Shown: positions 43,008 to 51,526 of the stretch, one piece after another
How the letters are laid out: each line of letters opens with the position of its first letter
Position numbering within the stretch: position 1 is the first letter of the stretch
Assembly: GCF_016056305.1 (NCBI RefSeq)
Contig: NZ_JAECZC010000055.1
Coordinates: forward strand, 87,558 to 151,557
From: Amazonocrinis nigriterrae CENA67
GTDB lineage: Bacteria > Cyanobacteriota > Cyanobacteriia > Cyanobacteriales > Nostocaceae
DNA: 64,000 bases
Direction of reading: 5' to 3'
Translations under genes and position numbers: made by a program
The notes under the pieces: model-generated
What the model was told of the DNA's origin: nothing
What the model saw: the letters and a program-made list of their open reading frames with translations, nothing else
Databases searched by the model: none

Positions 43008-44096
43008 TTAATAGATGCTACAGGCTTGGTCAATAACTTGCTCAACTTTACTAAAAAATACTTGTTCCGAAAAATTATTCACTGCATGATTACGAATATT
43101 TTCATAATCCCAAGCGATTTGTCCGGACTCTAGTAGTGCAGCTTGCAAAGATTCAGGTGTTTGTCTTTTAAAAAACACTCCTGTTTTGCCATGTATTTGA
43201 GTATCTAAAACCCCACCTGCTCCATAGGAAATCACTGGTGTTCCACTAGCATTTGCCTCTACTGGAACTAATCCATAGTCTTCTAAGGCTGCAACTATGA
43301 CAGATTTCGCTTTGGAAAACAAGTCTTTGCGTTTTTTATCACTGACGTGCCCTAAGAATTCAATATTATCTAATGCTTTAGATTTTAAACGTTCTTTTTC
43401 TGGGCCATCACCTGATATTAATAACGGCCAACCCAGCCAATTAAAAGCCTCGACAATGATATCAAGACGCTTATAACTGATCATTCTGGCTGAGGCTAGA
43501 TAATATTCTTCTTTTGTATCTGAAAAAACAAAGTTACTGGTATCAATTGGATAGTTAACTACAAATGCTTGTTTTCCATAAATACTTTGAATGCGACGAG
43601 CAACAACAGTGGAGTTAGCAATATAAAGGTCAGGTTCCTGTGCATATTTCAGGTCTACCTTTCTCATGACTTGAAAAATCTTGTCGATTAAAGGCGCAAA
43701 ATATCTATAATCTCCATACTCCCGTAAATAAGTTGCTGTATCCCACAAGAAACGGGTAACATTATGGCAAAAACAAATGTGTTGTGCATCCGGGCGTTTT
43801 CGTACTGCTTTGGCAAAGCTGGTGCTACTGCTTACAATCAAATCGTAGTCTTGCAAGTTCAGGGCGCGAAAAGCAGGAAAATAGAAAGGAGCCATCAATC
43901 TAAAATATTTTGCTGCGCCCGGAATTTTTTGCAAATAAGTCGTTTTCACTATCCGCTCACCCAGATCAATAGTTTTTTCTGGGTCATATAAAGAGGTGAA
44001 AATATCCGCTTGCGGATAGCGCTTACAAAGTAATTCAAAAACGCGTTCAGCCCCACCGCGCTGGGTTAAATAATCATGGACTAAAGCAATTTTCAT
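43008..44096 (-). CDS. Glycosyltransferase family 4
   Basis: This 362-residue GT-B enzyme begins MKIALVHDYLTQRGGAERVF, with the glycine-rich acceptor loop at the very N-terminus. The HICFCHNVTRFLWD segment is characteristic of a GT4 subgroup acting early in exopolysaccharide assembly. The donor half has YYLASARMISYKRLDIIVEAF, and EDYGLVPVEANASG as EX7E followed by YGAGGVLDT. It lies 24 bp upstream of the Wzc-like gene, with no terminator between, so the two are likely co-transcribed. Confidence 0.9.
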   Translation of the reverse strand: MKIALVHDYLTQRGGAERVFELLCKRYPQADIFTSLYDPEKTIDLGERIVKTTYLQKIPGAAKYFRLMAPFYFPAFRALNLQDYDLIVSSSTSFAKAVRKRPDAQHICFCHNVTRFLWDTATYLREYGDYRYFAPLIDKIFQVMRKVDLKYAQEPDLYIANSTVVARRIQSIYGKQAFVVNYPIDTSNFVFSDTKEEYYLASARMISYKRLDIIVEAFNWLGWPLLISGDGPEKERLKSKALDNIEFLGHVSDKKRKDLFSKAKSVIVAALEDYGLVPVEANASGTPVISYGAGGVLDTQIHGKTGVFFKRQTPESLQAALLESGQIAWDYENIRNHAVNNFSEQVFFSKVEQVIDQACSIY

Positions 44097-44155
44097 CTGA
44101 AAATATTATTTCCCCATAGATTAATTACGAGAAAAATCCTAGTAGTTCGTTGCTT

Positions 44156-44190
44156 GTAGGGTGAGCATTGTAATGCCCACCCTACTTTTT
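44156..44190 (+). repeat. GTAGGGTG hairpin repeat
   Basis: GTAGGGTGAGCATT (44156-44169) pairs with AATGCCCACCCTAC (44172-44185) with one mismatch, and TTTTTT follows on the plus strand. A related GTAGGGTGCG sequence is near 40566. A common cyanobacterial interspersed hairpin. Confidence 0.55.
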
Positions 44191-44268
44191 TAGTGTCATA
44201 ATATAAGACTCCTATTTTATTTTTGCAATACAACTTTGTCATTTGTCATTAGTCATTTGTATTTACAA

Positions 44269-44414
44269 AACGTGAGTTTGATGAATACTGTTTCGACCTC
44301 TCCCCCAACCCCTCTTCTACAAAGAGAGGGGAGTAAAACCCTAATGATTTCGTTAATCCTCCCTCTTCTTACGGAGAGGGAGGCTGGGAGGGAGAGGTCT
44401 GTCTAACTCACGTT
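44269..44414. mobile_element. MITE-like element with AACGTGAGTT terminal inverted repeats
   Basis: The element of 146 bp begins AACGTGAGTT and ends AACTCACGTT. It is flanked on both sides by TACAA, a possible 5-bp target duplication. Internally it contains two related purine/pyrimidine hairpins (CCCCTCTTC...GAGAGGGG and CCTCCCTCTTC...GAGGGAGG). It has no coding capacity. It sits between the SAF-domain oxidoreductase and GT4 genes of the HEP island. Confidence 0.55.
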
Positions 44415-44447
44415 TACAAAGGACAAATGACAAAGGACAAATGACAG

Positions 44448-45761
44448 TTAACCAACTACTGCTAGAACTTTTTGTGGAGCAAAGTAAGCATTTTGCTCGG
44501 CTCGGAGTTGGTCGCAAAGTCTACCAGAAGGTAATTCTACATCATCGTAAGTGAGGACTTGATCGCGAGGAATATCTCGTTTGAGGCGACATCCTTCAGC
44601 TAAACCCATTGGCAAAAGTTTTTGCTCTTGCACAATGTCAGAATTTTCACACTGTCCATAGGTCATGTAGTAGCCGATACCGTCGAGGGTTTCTCCTGCT
44701 TTCAGGTCGATTTTAGCTGTGGTGACTACATCTACTAACGGGCCTGCTATGGGAGTCATCACAGCATCACCAAACAATACAGCACGAGCAACAGACAGTG
44801 GGACTTCAAAATGACAGAGGTGATAGGGAGTATAGAAACTATAGAGGGGGCCTTCACCTAACTTGTATAAGTTGAGGTAGTGGCGTTGCTTGGGGTCTTC
44901 GTGAGTCGCAAATACAAACACACCGGGGCCTGGTTTGGCACCAACTACATAATCAACGATACCACCTAGCTGCTTGAGTTGTTCAACATCATACATGTGG
45001 GTCATTTCATCAACATGACCGGTGAAGTCGTATCCTAACATTCCCCGCTTGGCAACTTTCATCCCTGTGGCGTTGGCAACGATCGCTTGCTCAAATGATA
45101 TTTTTGTACCATCGGCAAAGCTTGTCACCATGTGAGCCTTTTGACCCCAACGCTTAGCAAATGCTTCTTGGGTGGTGGGATTACGATAGGGGTCTTGAAG
45201 TCCTTTGATGTTACCGCACAATAGCGGAGTCAGACCAATACTTTTGACAAATCGGTAAAGATTCATTTCCACGCCTGGCTGGTCGCCATCGCAGGTGCTG
45301 AGAATCACTCCTGCTTTATCAGCGTAGACTTTGAGGATGGGGCCGATAGTACCGTCGAGTTCGGCATTCATCATAATTACATGCTTACGATGAGCGATCG
45401 CTTCCATGACGATATGAGCGCCAAATTCTACTGCGCCGGTCACTTCAATAATGGCTTCGATTTCAAGAGCGTGGCAGAGTAATTGAGCATCTTCGGTGAC
45501 TGCATATTGACCACGAGCGATCGCATCTTCTAATTCGCTCTTAGTTGTCACAACTTGTATATCCTCAATTCCCGCTTCTGCATAAGCTCTTTTAGCAGCA
45601 TCAATGTCACGGTTGAAGATAGCAACTAACTCCATTCCCGGAACCGAATTGATAATTTGATTGGCAATACCTCGACCCATAAAACCAGCACCAATCATCC
45701 CCACTTTGATAGGATTTCCTGCTGCGGCGCGTGCTTGTAAAGCTTTATCAATAATAATCAT
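44448..45761 (-). CDS. NAD(P)-dependent oxidoreductase with C-terminal SAF domain
   Basis: This 437-residue protein has a Rossmann fold at the N-terminus (KVGMIGAGFMGRGIA, residues 19-33), a homoserine-dehydrogenase-like middle (AIIEVTGAVEFG, KHVIMMNAELDGT, CDGDQPG), and a C-terminal SAF-type domain (LKAGETLDGIGYYMTYGQ). The family is often annotated as homoserine dehydrogenase-like, but the placement among nucleotide-sugar genes argues for a sugar substrate. It is upstream of the GT4 and downstream of rfbC in the HEP cluster. The exact reaction is unknown. Confidence 0.75.
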   Translation of the reverse strand: MIIIDKALQARAAAGNPIKVGMIGAGFMGRGIANQIINSVPGMELVAIFNRDIDAAKRAYAEAGIEDIQVVTTKSELEDAIARGQYAVTEDAQLLCHALEIEAIIEVTGAVEFGAHIVMEAIAHRKHVIMMNAELDGTIGPILKVYADKAGVILSTCDGDQPGVEMNLYRFVKSIGLTPLLCGNIKGLQDPYRNPTTQEAFAKRWGQKAHMVTSFADGTKISFEQAIVANATGMKVAKRGMLGYDFTGHVDEMTHMYDVEQLKQLGGIVDYVVGAKPGPGVFVFATHEDPKQRHYLNLYKLGEGPLYSFYTPYHLCHFEVPLSVARAVLFGDAVMTPIAGPLVDVVTTAKIDLKAGETLDGIGYYMTYGQCENSDIVQEQKLLPMGLAEGCRLKRDIPRDQVLTYDDVELPSGRLCDQLRAEQNAYFAPQKVLAVVG

Positions 45762-45931
45762 TATGCCTAAATTCCTCTATTTATTATTTAGTGCTGATTG
45801 CTGAGAAGCCACTGCGTTGGGTGGCTCTGCCGACAGCCGCGCATGTGGCGTTGCTGAGTTAGGAGTTAAGAGTCTGGAGTTTTTTCTCCCTCATCTCCCC
45901 TGCACCCCTGCTCCCTTGCTTCCCTGCTTTT

Positions 45932-46501
45932 TCATACAGTGACTTCTATAGGGTCGGGACTGCCAACAGGAATAGTTTCTAACAACGGCCAATTTAAATC
46001 TTTTTCAGAAATTACAGTCACTTCTAGTGGCCATTCAATGTTAAAAAATGGATCATTATAGCGTAGACCACGTTCATATCCTGGTGTATAAAATTCACCT
46101 ACTTGATACACAACTTCAGTTTCATCTGTGAGTGCTTGATAGCCATGAGCAAACATTTCTGGTACATACAAAGCACGACGATTTTCTGCGGTTAATTCTA
46201 CGCCGATGTGTGATAAAAAAGTGGGTGATTCAGGACGCATATCAATAATTACGTCATAGATAGCACCTTTAGTGCAGCGAATTAATTTTGTTTCTGCTGC
46301 TGGGTGCAGTTGATAGTGCATTCCCCGCAGTGTACCTTTTTTGTAATTGAAAGAAAGGTTACATTGGGCAACTATTGGTTTTAAACCTTGTGCTTCAAAT
46401 TCTTTAGCACAGAAAGCACGAGCAAAAAAACCACGGTGGTCTGGTTTTTCTTCTAAATCAATGATGAATGCGTCTTTGAGTTCTGTAGAGGTAAAAATCA
46501 T
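45932..46501 (-). CDS. rfbC: dTDP-4-dehydrorhamnose 3,5-epimerase-like protein
   Basis: This 189-residue cupin has the RmlC layout: FIIDLEEKPDHRGFFARAF at the start, LSFNYKKGTLRGMHYQ containing the catalytic His region, KLIRCTKGAIYDVIIDMR, and PEMFAHGYQALTDETEVVYQ with the acid-base motif. The length is typical. The natural substrate need not be dTDP-linked, since the cluster has a CDP-glucose pyrophosphorylase; C-3/C-5 epimerisation of a 4-keto-CDP-sugar is possible. It is a HEP island member, probably co-transcribed with the dioxygenase-like genes upstream. Confidence 0.85.
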   Translation of the reverse strand: MIFTSTELKDAFIIDLEEKPDHRGFFARAFCAKEFEAQGLKPIVAQCNLSFNYKKGTLRGMHYQLHPAAETKLIRCTKGAIYDVIIDMRPESPTFLSHIGVELTAENRRALYVPEMFAHGYQALTDETEVVYQVGEFYTPGYERGLRYNDPFFNIEWPLEVTVISEKDLNWPLLETIPVGSPDPIEVTV

Positions 46502-46573
46502 GAATGTCGCCGATATGAATGTTGAGTCAAGAAAATAATTAGTAGTTGCTTAGTATCTACACCAGAAAACTCA

Positions 46574-47404
46574 CTAAACAGGAATTTTAGCTACATCTGG
46601 TCTAGCATATGTATCATCCCAATATTGCGTACAAAGTTCTGGGCGCTTGGGAGGGTTGGCGGTGTAAACAAAAAATAGCGCTGACCGTTCTTGTGAACGC
46701 AAAGTGCCGTGATGTAAAGTAGTTCTGGGGTCTGTGATAATAACTGTACCTGCTGACCCTGGACAAGATTTCCAAGCTGATTTGGGGATGATTTCTTTTA
46801 GTTGTTCATCATTAATACCCAAATATCCGGACTGCCATAGCTTGTAATCAATTCGATAAGAATTGAAAGCAGGGAAAGAGGTTAAAGATAGCGGAACGTA
46901 TTCAAAAGGCCCGTGCTGTTCTTCTACATCGGTCAAATAAATGATGACTTTAACCATTTTGCGGTCTTCAGAATCTTTATGCCATAACAGCGTTCCAAAT
47001 TGATTCTGATTAGGTAAATCTTTGCGGAGATGTACACCTTGAAAAGTGACGGGAAGACCGATGTAATTTTCAATAATCTTGAGCAGTCTTTGTTCACTTC
47101 CCCATGCAGCAAATTCTGGTAAATCTGTAACTGTATAAATTTGCGGTAGCTTTTGGTTTTGGTCGCTATTGGCTGGTGACATTGTAGACAATTGTCTATT
47201 AGCAGCCTGGAGTAATTCTGAGTTAGAAGGTAATCCTAATTGAGCGAGTGTGGTAATATAAGCTCCCTCTTCTTTGAGAGTATCAAGAATCAGGCGATCG
47301 CGTGCTTCTAACAAGGGTAAATTTTTCCTATGTTGCCAAAGTGCCAATCTATAACCTAACTCAGATTTCAATCCCGACATTTTATTTTCAATGATGTTTA
47401 TCAC
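46574..47404 (-). CDS. Phytanoyl-CoA dioxygenase (PhyH)-like protein, copy 1
   Basis: This 276-residue, likely non-heme Fe(II)/2-oxoglutarate oxygenase has the iron-binding HxD in GTLLWHKDSEDRKM and the distal His with 2-oxoglutarate Arg in LHHGTLRSQERSALFF. The fold is a double-stranded beta helix preceded by about 100 helical residues. It is a close paralogue of the gene 20 bp upstream, so a tandem duplication. In a polysaccharide cluster it may hydroxylate a sugar, lipid carrier or acyl group; the substrate cannot be deduced. Confidence 0.78.
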   Translation of the reverse strand: MINIIENKMSGLKSELGYRLALWQHRKNLPLLEARDRLILDTLKEEGAYITTLAQLGLPSNSELLQAANRQLSTMSPANSDQNQKLPQIYTVTDLPEFAAWGSEQRLLKIIENYIGLPVTFQGVHLRKDLPNQNQFGTLLWHKDSEDRKMVKVIIYLTDVEEQHGPFEYVPLSLTSFPAFNSYRIDYKLWQSGYLGINDEQLKEIIPKSAWKSCPGSAGTVIITDPRTTLHHGTLRSQERSALFFVYTANPPKRPELCTQYWDDTYARPDVAKIPV

Positions 47405-47424
47405 AATATTACTTACTTATTTCG

Positions 47425-48276
47425 TTAAAATGGTTGTCCTACTTTAAGTTCATTTGATTTTCTATAAAAATCTGGTTTGGGATATGTATCATCCCAGAAG
47501 TGAGTACAAAGATGTGGTTGTTTCGGAGGGTTAGCAGTGTAAGCAAAAAATAGTGTTGACCGTTCTTGAGTCCGAAGAGTGCCATGATGTAAAAGTCTTC
47601 TCGTATCAGCAATAACCACTGTACCTGCTGGCCCTGGACATGGTTTCCAAGCTGATTTGGGTACAATTTGATTTAGCGTTTCATCGTTGATTCCTCCTGA
47701 GTTTTTAATCTTGTACTTAATTCGGTAATGATTAAGTTGATATATTGAGGTTAAATGCAGCGGCACATATTCAAAAGGGCCATGTTTTTCTTCTATATCA
47801 TGTAGGTAGACGATAATTTTTAAAACTCGACGGTCTTCAATATCTCTATGCCATAGCAGTGTGGCAAACTGGTCTTGACTGGGAAAGTCTTTGCGTAAAT
47901 GTACACCATGATAGGCAACAGGAAGACCAATATAATTTTCAATAACATTGAGTAGCCTTTGTTCTTTTCCCCAGTTATAAAATTCTGGTAATTCTGTCAC
48001 TGTGCAAATTTCAGGCGGATTTTCATCTGATTCGCTGTAGTTATTTTCCCCCATACTTGGTAATAACCTGTAAGCAGACTCAAGCAATTTTGGAGTGGAA
48101 TTGAATCCCAATTCTGCAAGATTTGTAATGTAAATGCCTTCAGTTTTAAGAGAGTCAACTATGACGCGATCGCGTCTTTCTAGTGCAGGTAAATTACTTG
48201 CATGTTGTAAAAGGCTAAATCTATAATTTAACTCATATTTGATGGATAATATTTTATCTTGAATGCTGTTAACCAT
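47425..48276 (-). CDS. Phytanoyl-CoA dioxygenase (PhyH)-like protein, copy 2
   Basis: This 283-residue paralogue of the next gene downstream matches it end to end, including LRKDFPSQDQFATLLWHRDI (iron HxD) and LLHHGTLRTQERSTLFFAYT (distal His and Arg). Both copies keep all metal and co-substrate residues, so both should be active; divergence is spread over the helical N-terminal half. It follows the GT2 gene by 23 bp on the same strand. Confidence 0.78.
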   Translation of the reverse strand: MVNSIQDKILSIKYELNYRFSLLQHASNLPALERRDRVIVDSLKTEGIYITNLAELGFNSTPKLLESAYRLLPSMGENNYSESDENPPEICTVTELPEFYNWGKEQRLLNVIENYIGLPVAYHGVHLRKDFPSQDQFATLLWHRDIEDRRVLKIIVYLHDIEEKHGPFEYVPLHLTSIYQLNHYRIKYKIKNSGGINDETLNQIVPKSAWKPCPGPAGTVVIADTRRLLHHGTLRTQERSTLFFAYTANPPKQPHLCTHFWDDTYPKPDFYRKSNELKVGQPF

Positions 48277-48299
48277 AAAATTGAAACCTGATTTTGGCT

Positions 48300-49358
48300 T
48301 TATTGATTTAGGGAGCGATCGCTATAATTATCAGAACGCAATTCTTGGGTATTTGGTTCGTTGACTTCAGAGATTTTCAACTCTTTAAAAGCCACGATAT
48401 CAAAAGCTGAAATGGTTACTAAAGCGAAAAAAGGAACTACTGTCTTAATGGCAGACACTGGCCATCTTCTCAAAGCACCTAAGAAAACTTTCCAGCTAAC
48501 TTCTTTAGAATTCTGTAGAAGCATCCGCCTACAAAAATGCTTAGAATATCCACATTCCTCAAGTTTTAAAATAACTTCAGGTATGTGTTTGTATTGCATT
48601 AATAGTGCTGACTTTGGCTCTTTCTGCCAATAACTCACACCAATAATACATTCTAAATAAATCTCTTTAGTAACAATTACACTACCATTGGCAGCACAAT
48701 AACCTGCTAAATATGCTAAGGATATCCAATTACTGGCAGCATCTGCCCAAATTTGCAAAGCACGTTTTACTAAATTAGTACGGTAGATAGTAGCAGTGAG
48801 AAAAATAACTGCACCGACACTTTTTGAAAAACAATGTTCAAATATAGCTTTGCCATTATTATCACAAGCATCTTCAGCATCCGCGTCAAACCAGCGGTTA
48901 CCGACTATTGTCGGTGGATGTACGGCTTCACCAGTAATTTTATTTTTTCCAGAAAAGTTGAGGAATATTAATGATAAGTCTTCATGTTGTTTGATTTTAT
49001 TAATTACATAAGGAATAGCTCTATCCTGAATTGGATCATCATCACCTATTGTCCAGACATATTCTGTTGTTGCTGAATTTAGGCAGTACATAATATTTCT
49101 CATAACGCCTAAATTTTCCGGATGTTTATTGATTTTAAAAGTGAAGTTACTAAGATTTTGTTGCCACTTTTTTATTACTTCTTGAGTATTATCAGTAGAA
49201 CAATTATCAGAAACTAAAATCTCACATTCAGATTCAAAGCCTTTGATAGATTGAGCAAGCCATGCTAACTGTTTATCCAGTAACTCGGCACGATTATAAG
49301 TAGGTATGGCAATGGTTAGTAGTTTATTCATTTTTAAAAATAACTGCTGGGTTGTCAT
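48300..49358 (-). CDS. Glycosyltransferase family 2
   Basis: This protein of about 352 residues is possibly shorter by nine if the second ATG (MNKLLTIAI) is used, because the first residues are read through a GTCATCA repeat. The GT-A core has LTIAIPTYNRAELLDKQL, ILVSDNCSTDNTQEVI and the metal motif VWTIGDDDPIQDRA. The C-terminal third has a hydrophobic helix (AIKTVVPFFALVTISAFDIV) that may anchor it to the membrane. It leads a tight group with the two PhyH-like genes (23- and 20-bp gaps). Confidence 0.88.
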   Translation of the reverse strand: MTTQQLFLKMNKLLTIAIPTYNRAELLDKQLAWLAQSIKGFESECEILVSDNCSTDNTQEVIKKWQQNLSNFTFKINKHPENLGVMRNIMYCLNSATTEYVWTIGDDDPIQDRAIPYVINKIKQHEDLSLIFLNFSGKNKITGEAVHPPTIVGNRWFDADAEDACDNNGKAIFEHCFSKSVGAVIFLTATIYRTNLVKRALQIWADAASNWISLAYLAGYCAANGSVIVTKEIYLECIIGVSYWQKEPKSALLMQYKHIPEVILKLEECGYSKHFCRRMLLQNSKEVSWKVFLGALRRWPVSAIKTVVPFFALVTISAFDIVAFKELKISEVNEPNTQELRSDNYSDRSLNQ

Positions 49359-49475
49359 CAGTCATCAGTCATCAATCATCAGTCATTTGTGATACCAATC
49401 AAACAAATGACTAATGACCGTCGTTTCAAAAGAATATTTAAGTTACCCGCGTCTTAACTTGATTAGATAACCAAT

Positions 49476-50513
49476 CTACTTTTTAGTCCAGAAGAAACCT
49501 TGGTCAATTTGCTCAGTACGAATTAGATACTCTAGTTGTTTTAACCGTGTAAATCCTCTAAAGAAGAAAGTATCTTCAGTCATATCAATTTGACTGAATA
49601 AATTAAATAGCTGTCTGGCACCGCGTTCAGCATTCCAATCACATTTGAATCCGGGTAAAAGAGTGTTAATTTTTTCAAACGATACCCGATAGCTGCGGTT
49701 ATCTGCACCGTTATCACCAAAGGATAATTTACAACCTGGGAAAATATCAGCAATAATTTCCGCGATTTCTTTGACGCGATAATTGTTAGCTGTATCTCCG
49801 ACATTAAAGATTTGATTATGTACAATGTCGCGTGGTGCTTCTAAGGCGCAGATAATAGCCTTACAAATATCTAATGCATGAACTAATGGCCGCCAAGGTG
49901 TACCATCACTAGTCATTTTGATTTCTTTACTAGTCCATGCCAACCCTGCTAAGTTGTTTAATACAATATCAAACCGCATTCTGGGGGAAGCACCAAAGGC
50001 AGTAGCATTCCGCATAAAAGTAGGAGAGAAATCATCATCTGCTAGTGGTGTGACATCTCGTTCTACAAGAGTTTTACATTCTGCATAGGCTGTTTGAGGA
50101 TTGATAGGAGATTCTTCTGTCACATCACCTTCAGTAGCAACACCATAGACACTACACGAAGACATATAGACGAAGCGACGCACACCCATTGTTTTAGATA
50201 GGTTAGCTAGGCGAACTGAACCTAAATGATTAATTTCATAGGTGATATTAGGTGCTAATTGTCCTGTAGGGTCGTTGGAAAGTTCGGCCATGTGAACTAC
50301 AGCTTCAACACCTTGTAAATCTTCTGGAGCAATGTGGCGAATATCTTTGTTGAGAGTTTTAGCTGTCACCTCAGTACCGTTGTACAGCCAACCAACTTTA
50401 TAGAAACCTGTATCTACGCCAATAACTTCATGTCCTCGTTCGATTAACAGAGGAGGTAATAATGAACCTAAATAGCCTTCTGTTCCAGTTACCAATACTT
50501 TCATTGTGGTCAA
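49476..50513 (-). CDS. NAD-dependent epimerase/dehydratase (extended SDR)
   Basis: This 345-residue Rossmann enzyme begins MTTMKVLVTGTEGYLGSLLP (GxxGxxG cofactor loop). It has the catalytic YxxxK in TAYAECKTLVERD, with SSCSVYG as the Ser strand. A nucleotide-sugar is the likely substrate. It shares the cluster with glucose-1-phosphate cytidylyltransferase, so a CDP-hexose derivative is the natural guess. It does not look like a standard CDP-glucose 4,6-dehydratase. The ATG nine bases in (MKVLVTG) may be the true start. Confidence 0.85.
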   Translation of the reverse strand: MTTMKVLVTGTEGYLGSLLPPLLIERGHEVIGVDTGFYKVGWLYNGTEVTAKTLNKDIRHIAPEDLQGVEAVVHMAELSNDPTGQLAPNITYEINHLGSVRLANLSKTMGVRRFVYMSSCSVYGVATEGDVTEESPINPQTAYAECKTLVERDVTPLADDDFSPTFMRNATAFGASPRMRFDIVLNNLAGLAWTSKEIKMTSDGTPWRPLVHALDICKAIICALEAPRDIVHNQIFNVGDTANNYRVKEIAEIIADIFPGCKLSFGDNGADNRSYRVSFEKINTLLPGFKCDWNAERGARQLFNLFSQIDMTEDTFFFRGFTRLKQLEYLIRTEQIDQGFFWTKK

Positions 50514-50685
50514 ATCCTCTGTGTTTAGTGGTGGGAAGAATACTGTTTCTCTCTCTGCTTACTAGATACTGGGAAATTGTGCAAAATTTAGGAAATATCA
50601 GAGCAAATTCCATAATTTTTCGGTTCTTTACTCAATACCCAGCCCCTAATCGCCAATCTCTAGTCCCTTTAACAATTGGTATTAG

Positions 50686-51390
50686 TTAAATGCGATTTCG
50701 TTGAGCAATTACCTTTGCAGGTACACCAACTGCTATTGAGTAAGGAGGAATATCTCTATTAACAACTGCTCCAGCTCCGATGACACTGCCACGGCCAATG
50801 GTGACACCATCTATGACTGTGACTCCATGACCTAACCAACAGTCGTCCTCTATAACGATTCCTTTTCTTGTAACTCCTTGGTCGCCAATTGTCTGTGAAG
50901 GATCAGCAAAAATATGGCCATTGCCATATATGCCAGAATGAGCTGCAATTAGACAGTTTTTACCAATTTTGATGTTGCCGTAACCAGTAATACAGGTATA
51001 CAAACCGATGTATGTTGCTTCACCAATTTCGATAAAAGAATTTTGTAGTGTACCAATATCAACACCACGTTCTAAAGTGACTCCAGAGCCAAGAGTAATT
51101 CGATTGTTTTCTGCACCGAGGCTGTTGAGCCTAACACCACTGCAAATTTTGACTCTATCTCCTATTTGGATATTAGAAGTACCATAAAATTTCACACCGA
51201 TTTCGATGCAAATAAATTTGCCAAATTGACCAAAAATCTGAGAATACAATAGCTTTCGCAAGTAAACTCCTAAAGCAATTGTCGGCAGATCTCCTAATAG
51301 TGTAGTCAATAAAACTTCTTTTAGGCGTGCCAATTTGGCAGGAGTGATAACTGGGTTTCGACTCCCATTGCTTGCCAAGCTATTCATCAT
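50686..51390 (-). CDS. Hexapeptide-repeat acyltransferase (CatB/LacA/NeuD type)
   Basis: This 234-residue left-handed beta-helix protein shows successive hexapeptide turns: IQIGDRVKICSGVRL, ITLGSGVTLERGVDIG, IGEATYIGLY, IKIGKNCLIAAHSG, IEDDCWLGHGVTVIDGVTIG and GSVIGAGAVVNRDIPPYSIA. WLGHGV contains the usual catalytic His. It would O- or N-acetylate a sugar using an acyl-CoA donor; acetylation of the HEP repeat unit is inferred from location. The protein is a trimer in characterised relatives. Confidence 0.88.
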   Translation of the reverse strand: MMNSLASNGSRNPVITPAKLARLKEVLLTTLLGDLPTIALGVYLRKLLYSQIFGQFGKFICIEIGVKFYGTSNIQIGDRVKICSGVRLNSLGAENNRITLGSGVTLERGVDIGTLQNSFIEIGEATYIGLYTCITGYGNIKIGKNCLIAAHSGIYGNGHIFADPSQTIGDQGVTRKGIVIEDDCWLGHGVTVIDGVTIGRGSVIGAGAVVNRDIPPYSIAVGVPAKVIAQRNRI

Positions 51391-51526
51391 GTATGTTCTA
51401 TTTGTTGTTTGTCATTAGTCATTAGTCATTAGTCATTTGTATTTACAAAGGACAAAAGACAAAGGACACAAAACTAATGACAGTCTTAACCAGGTAATTG
51501 GCAATTTGGACGCACTTAAGCTTATC

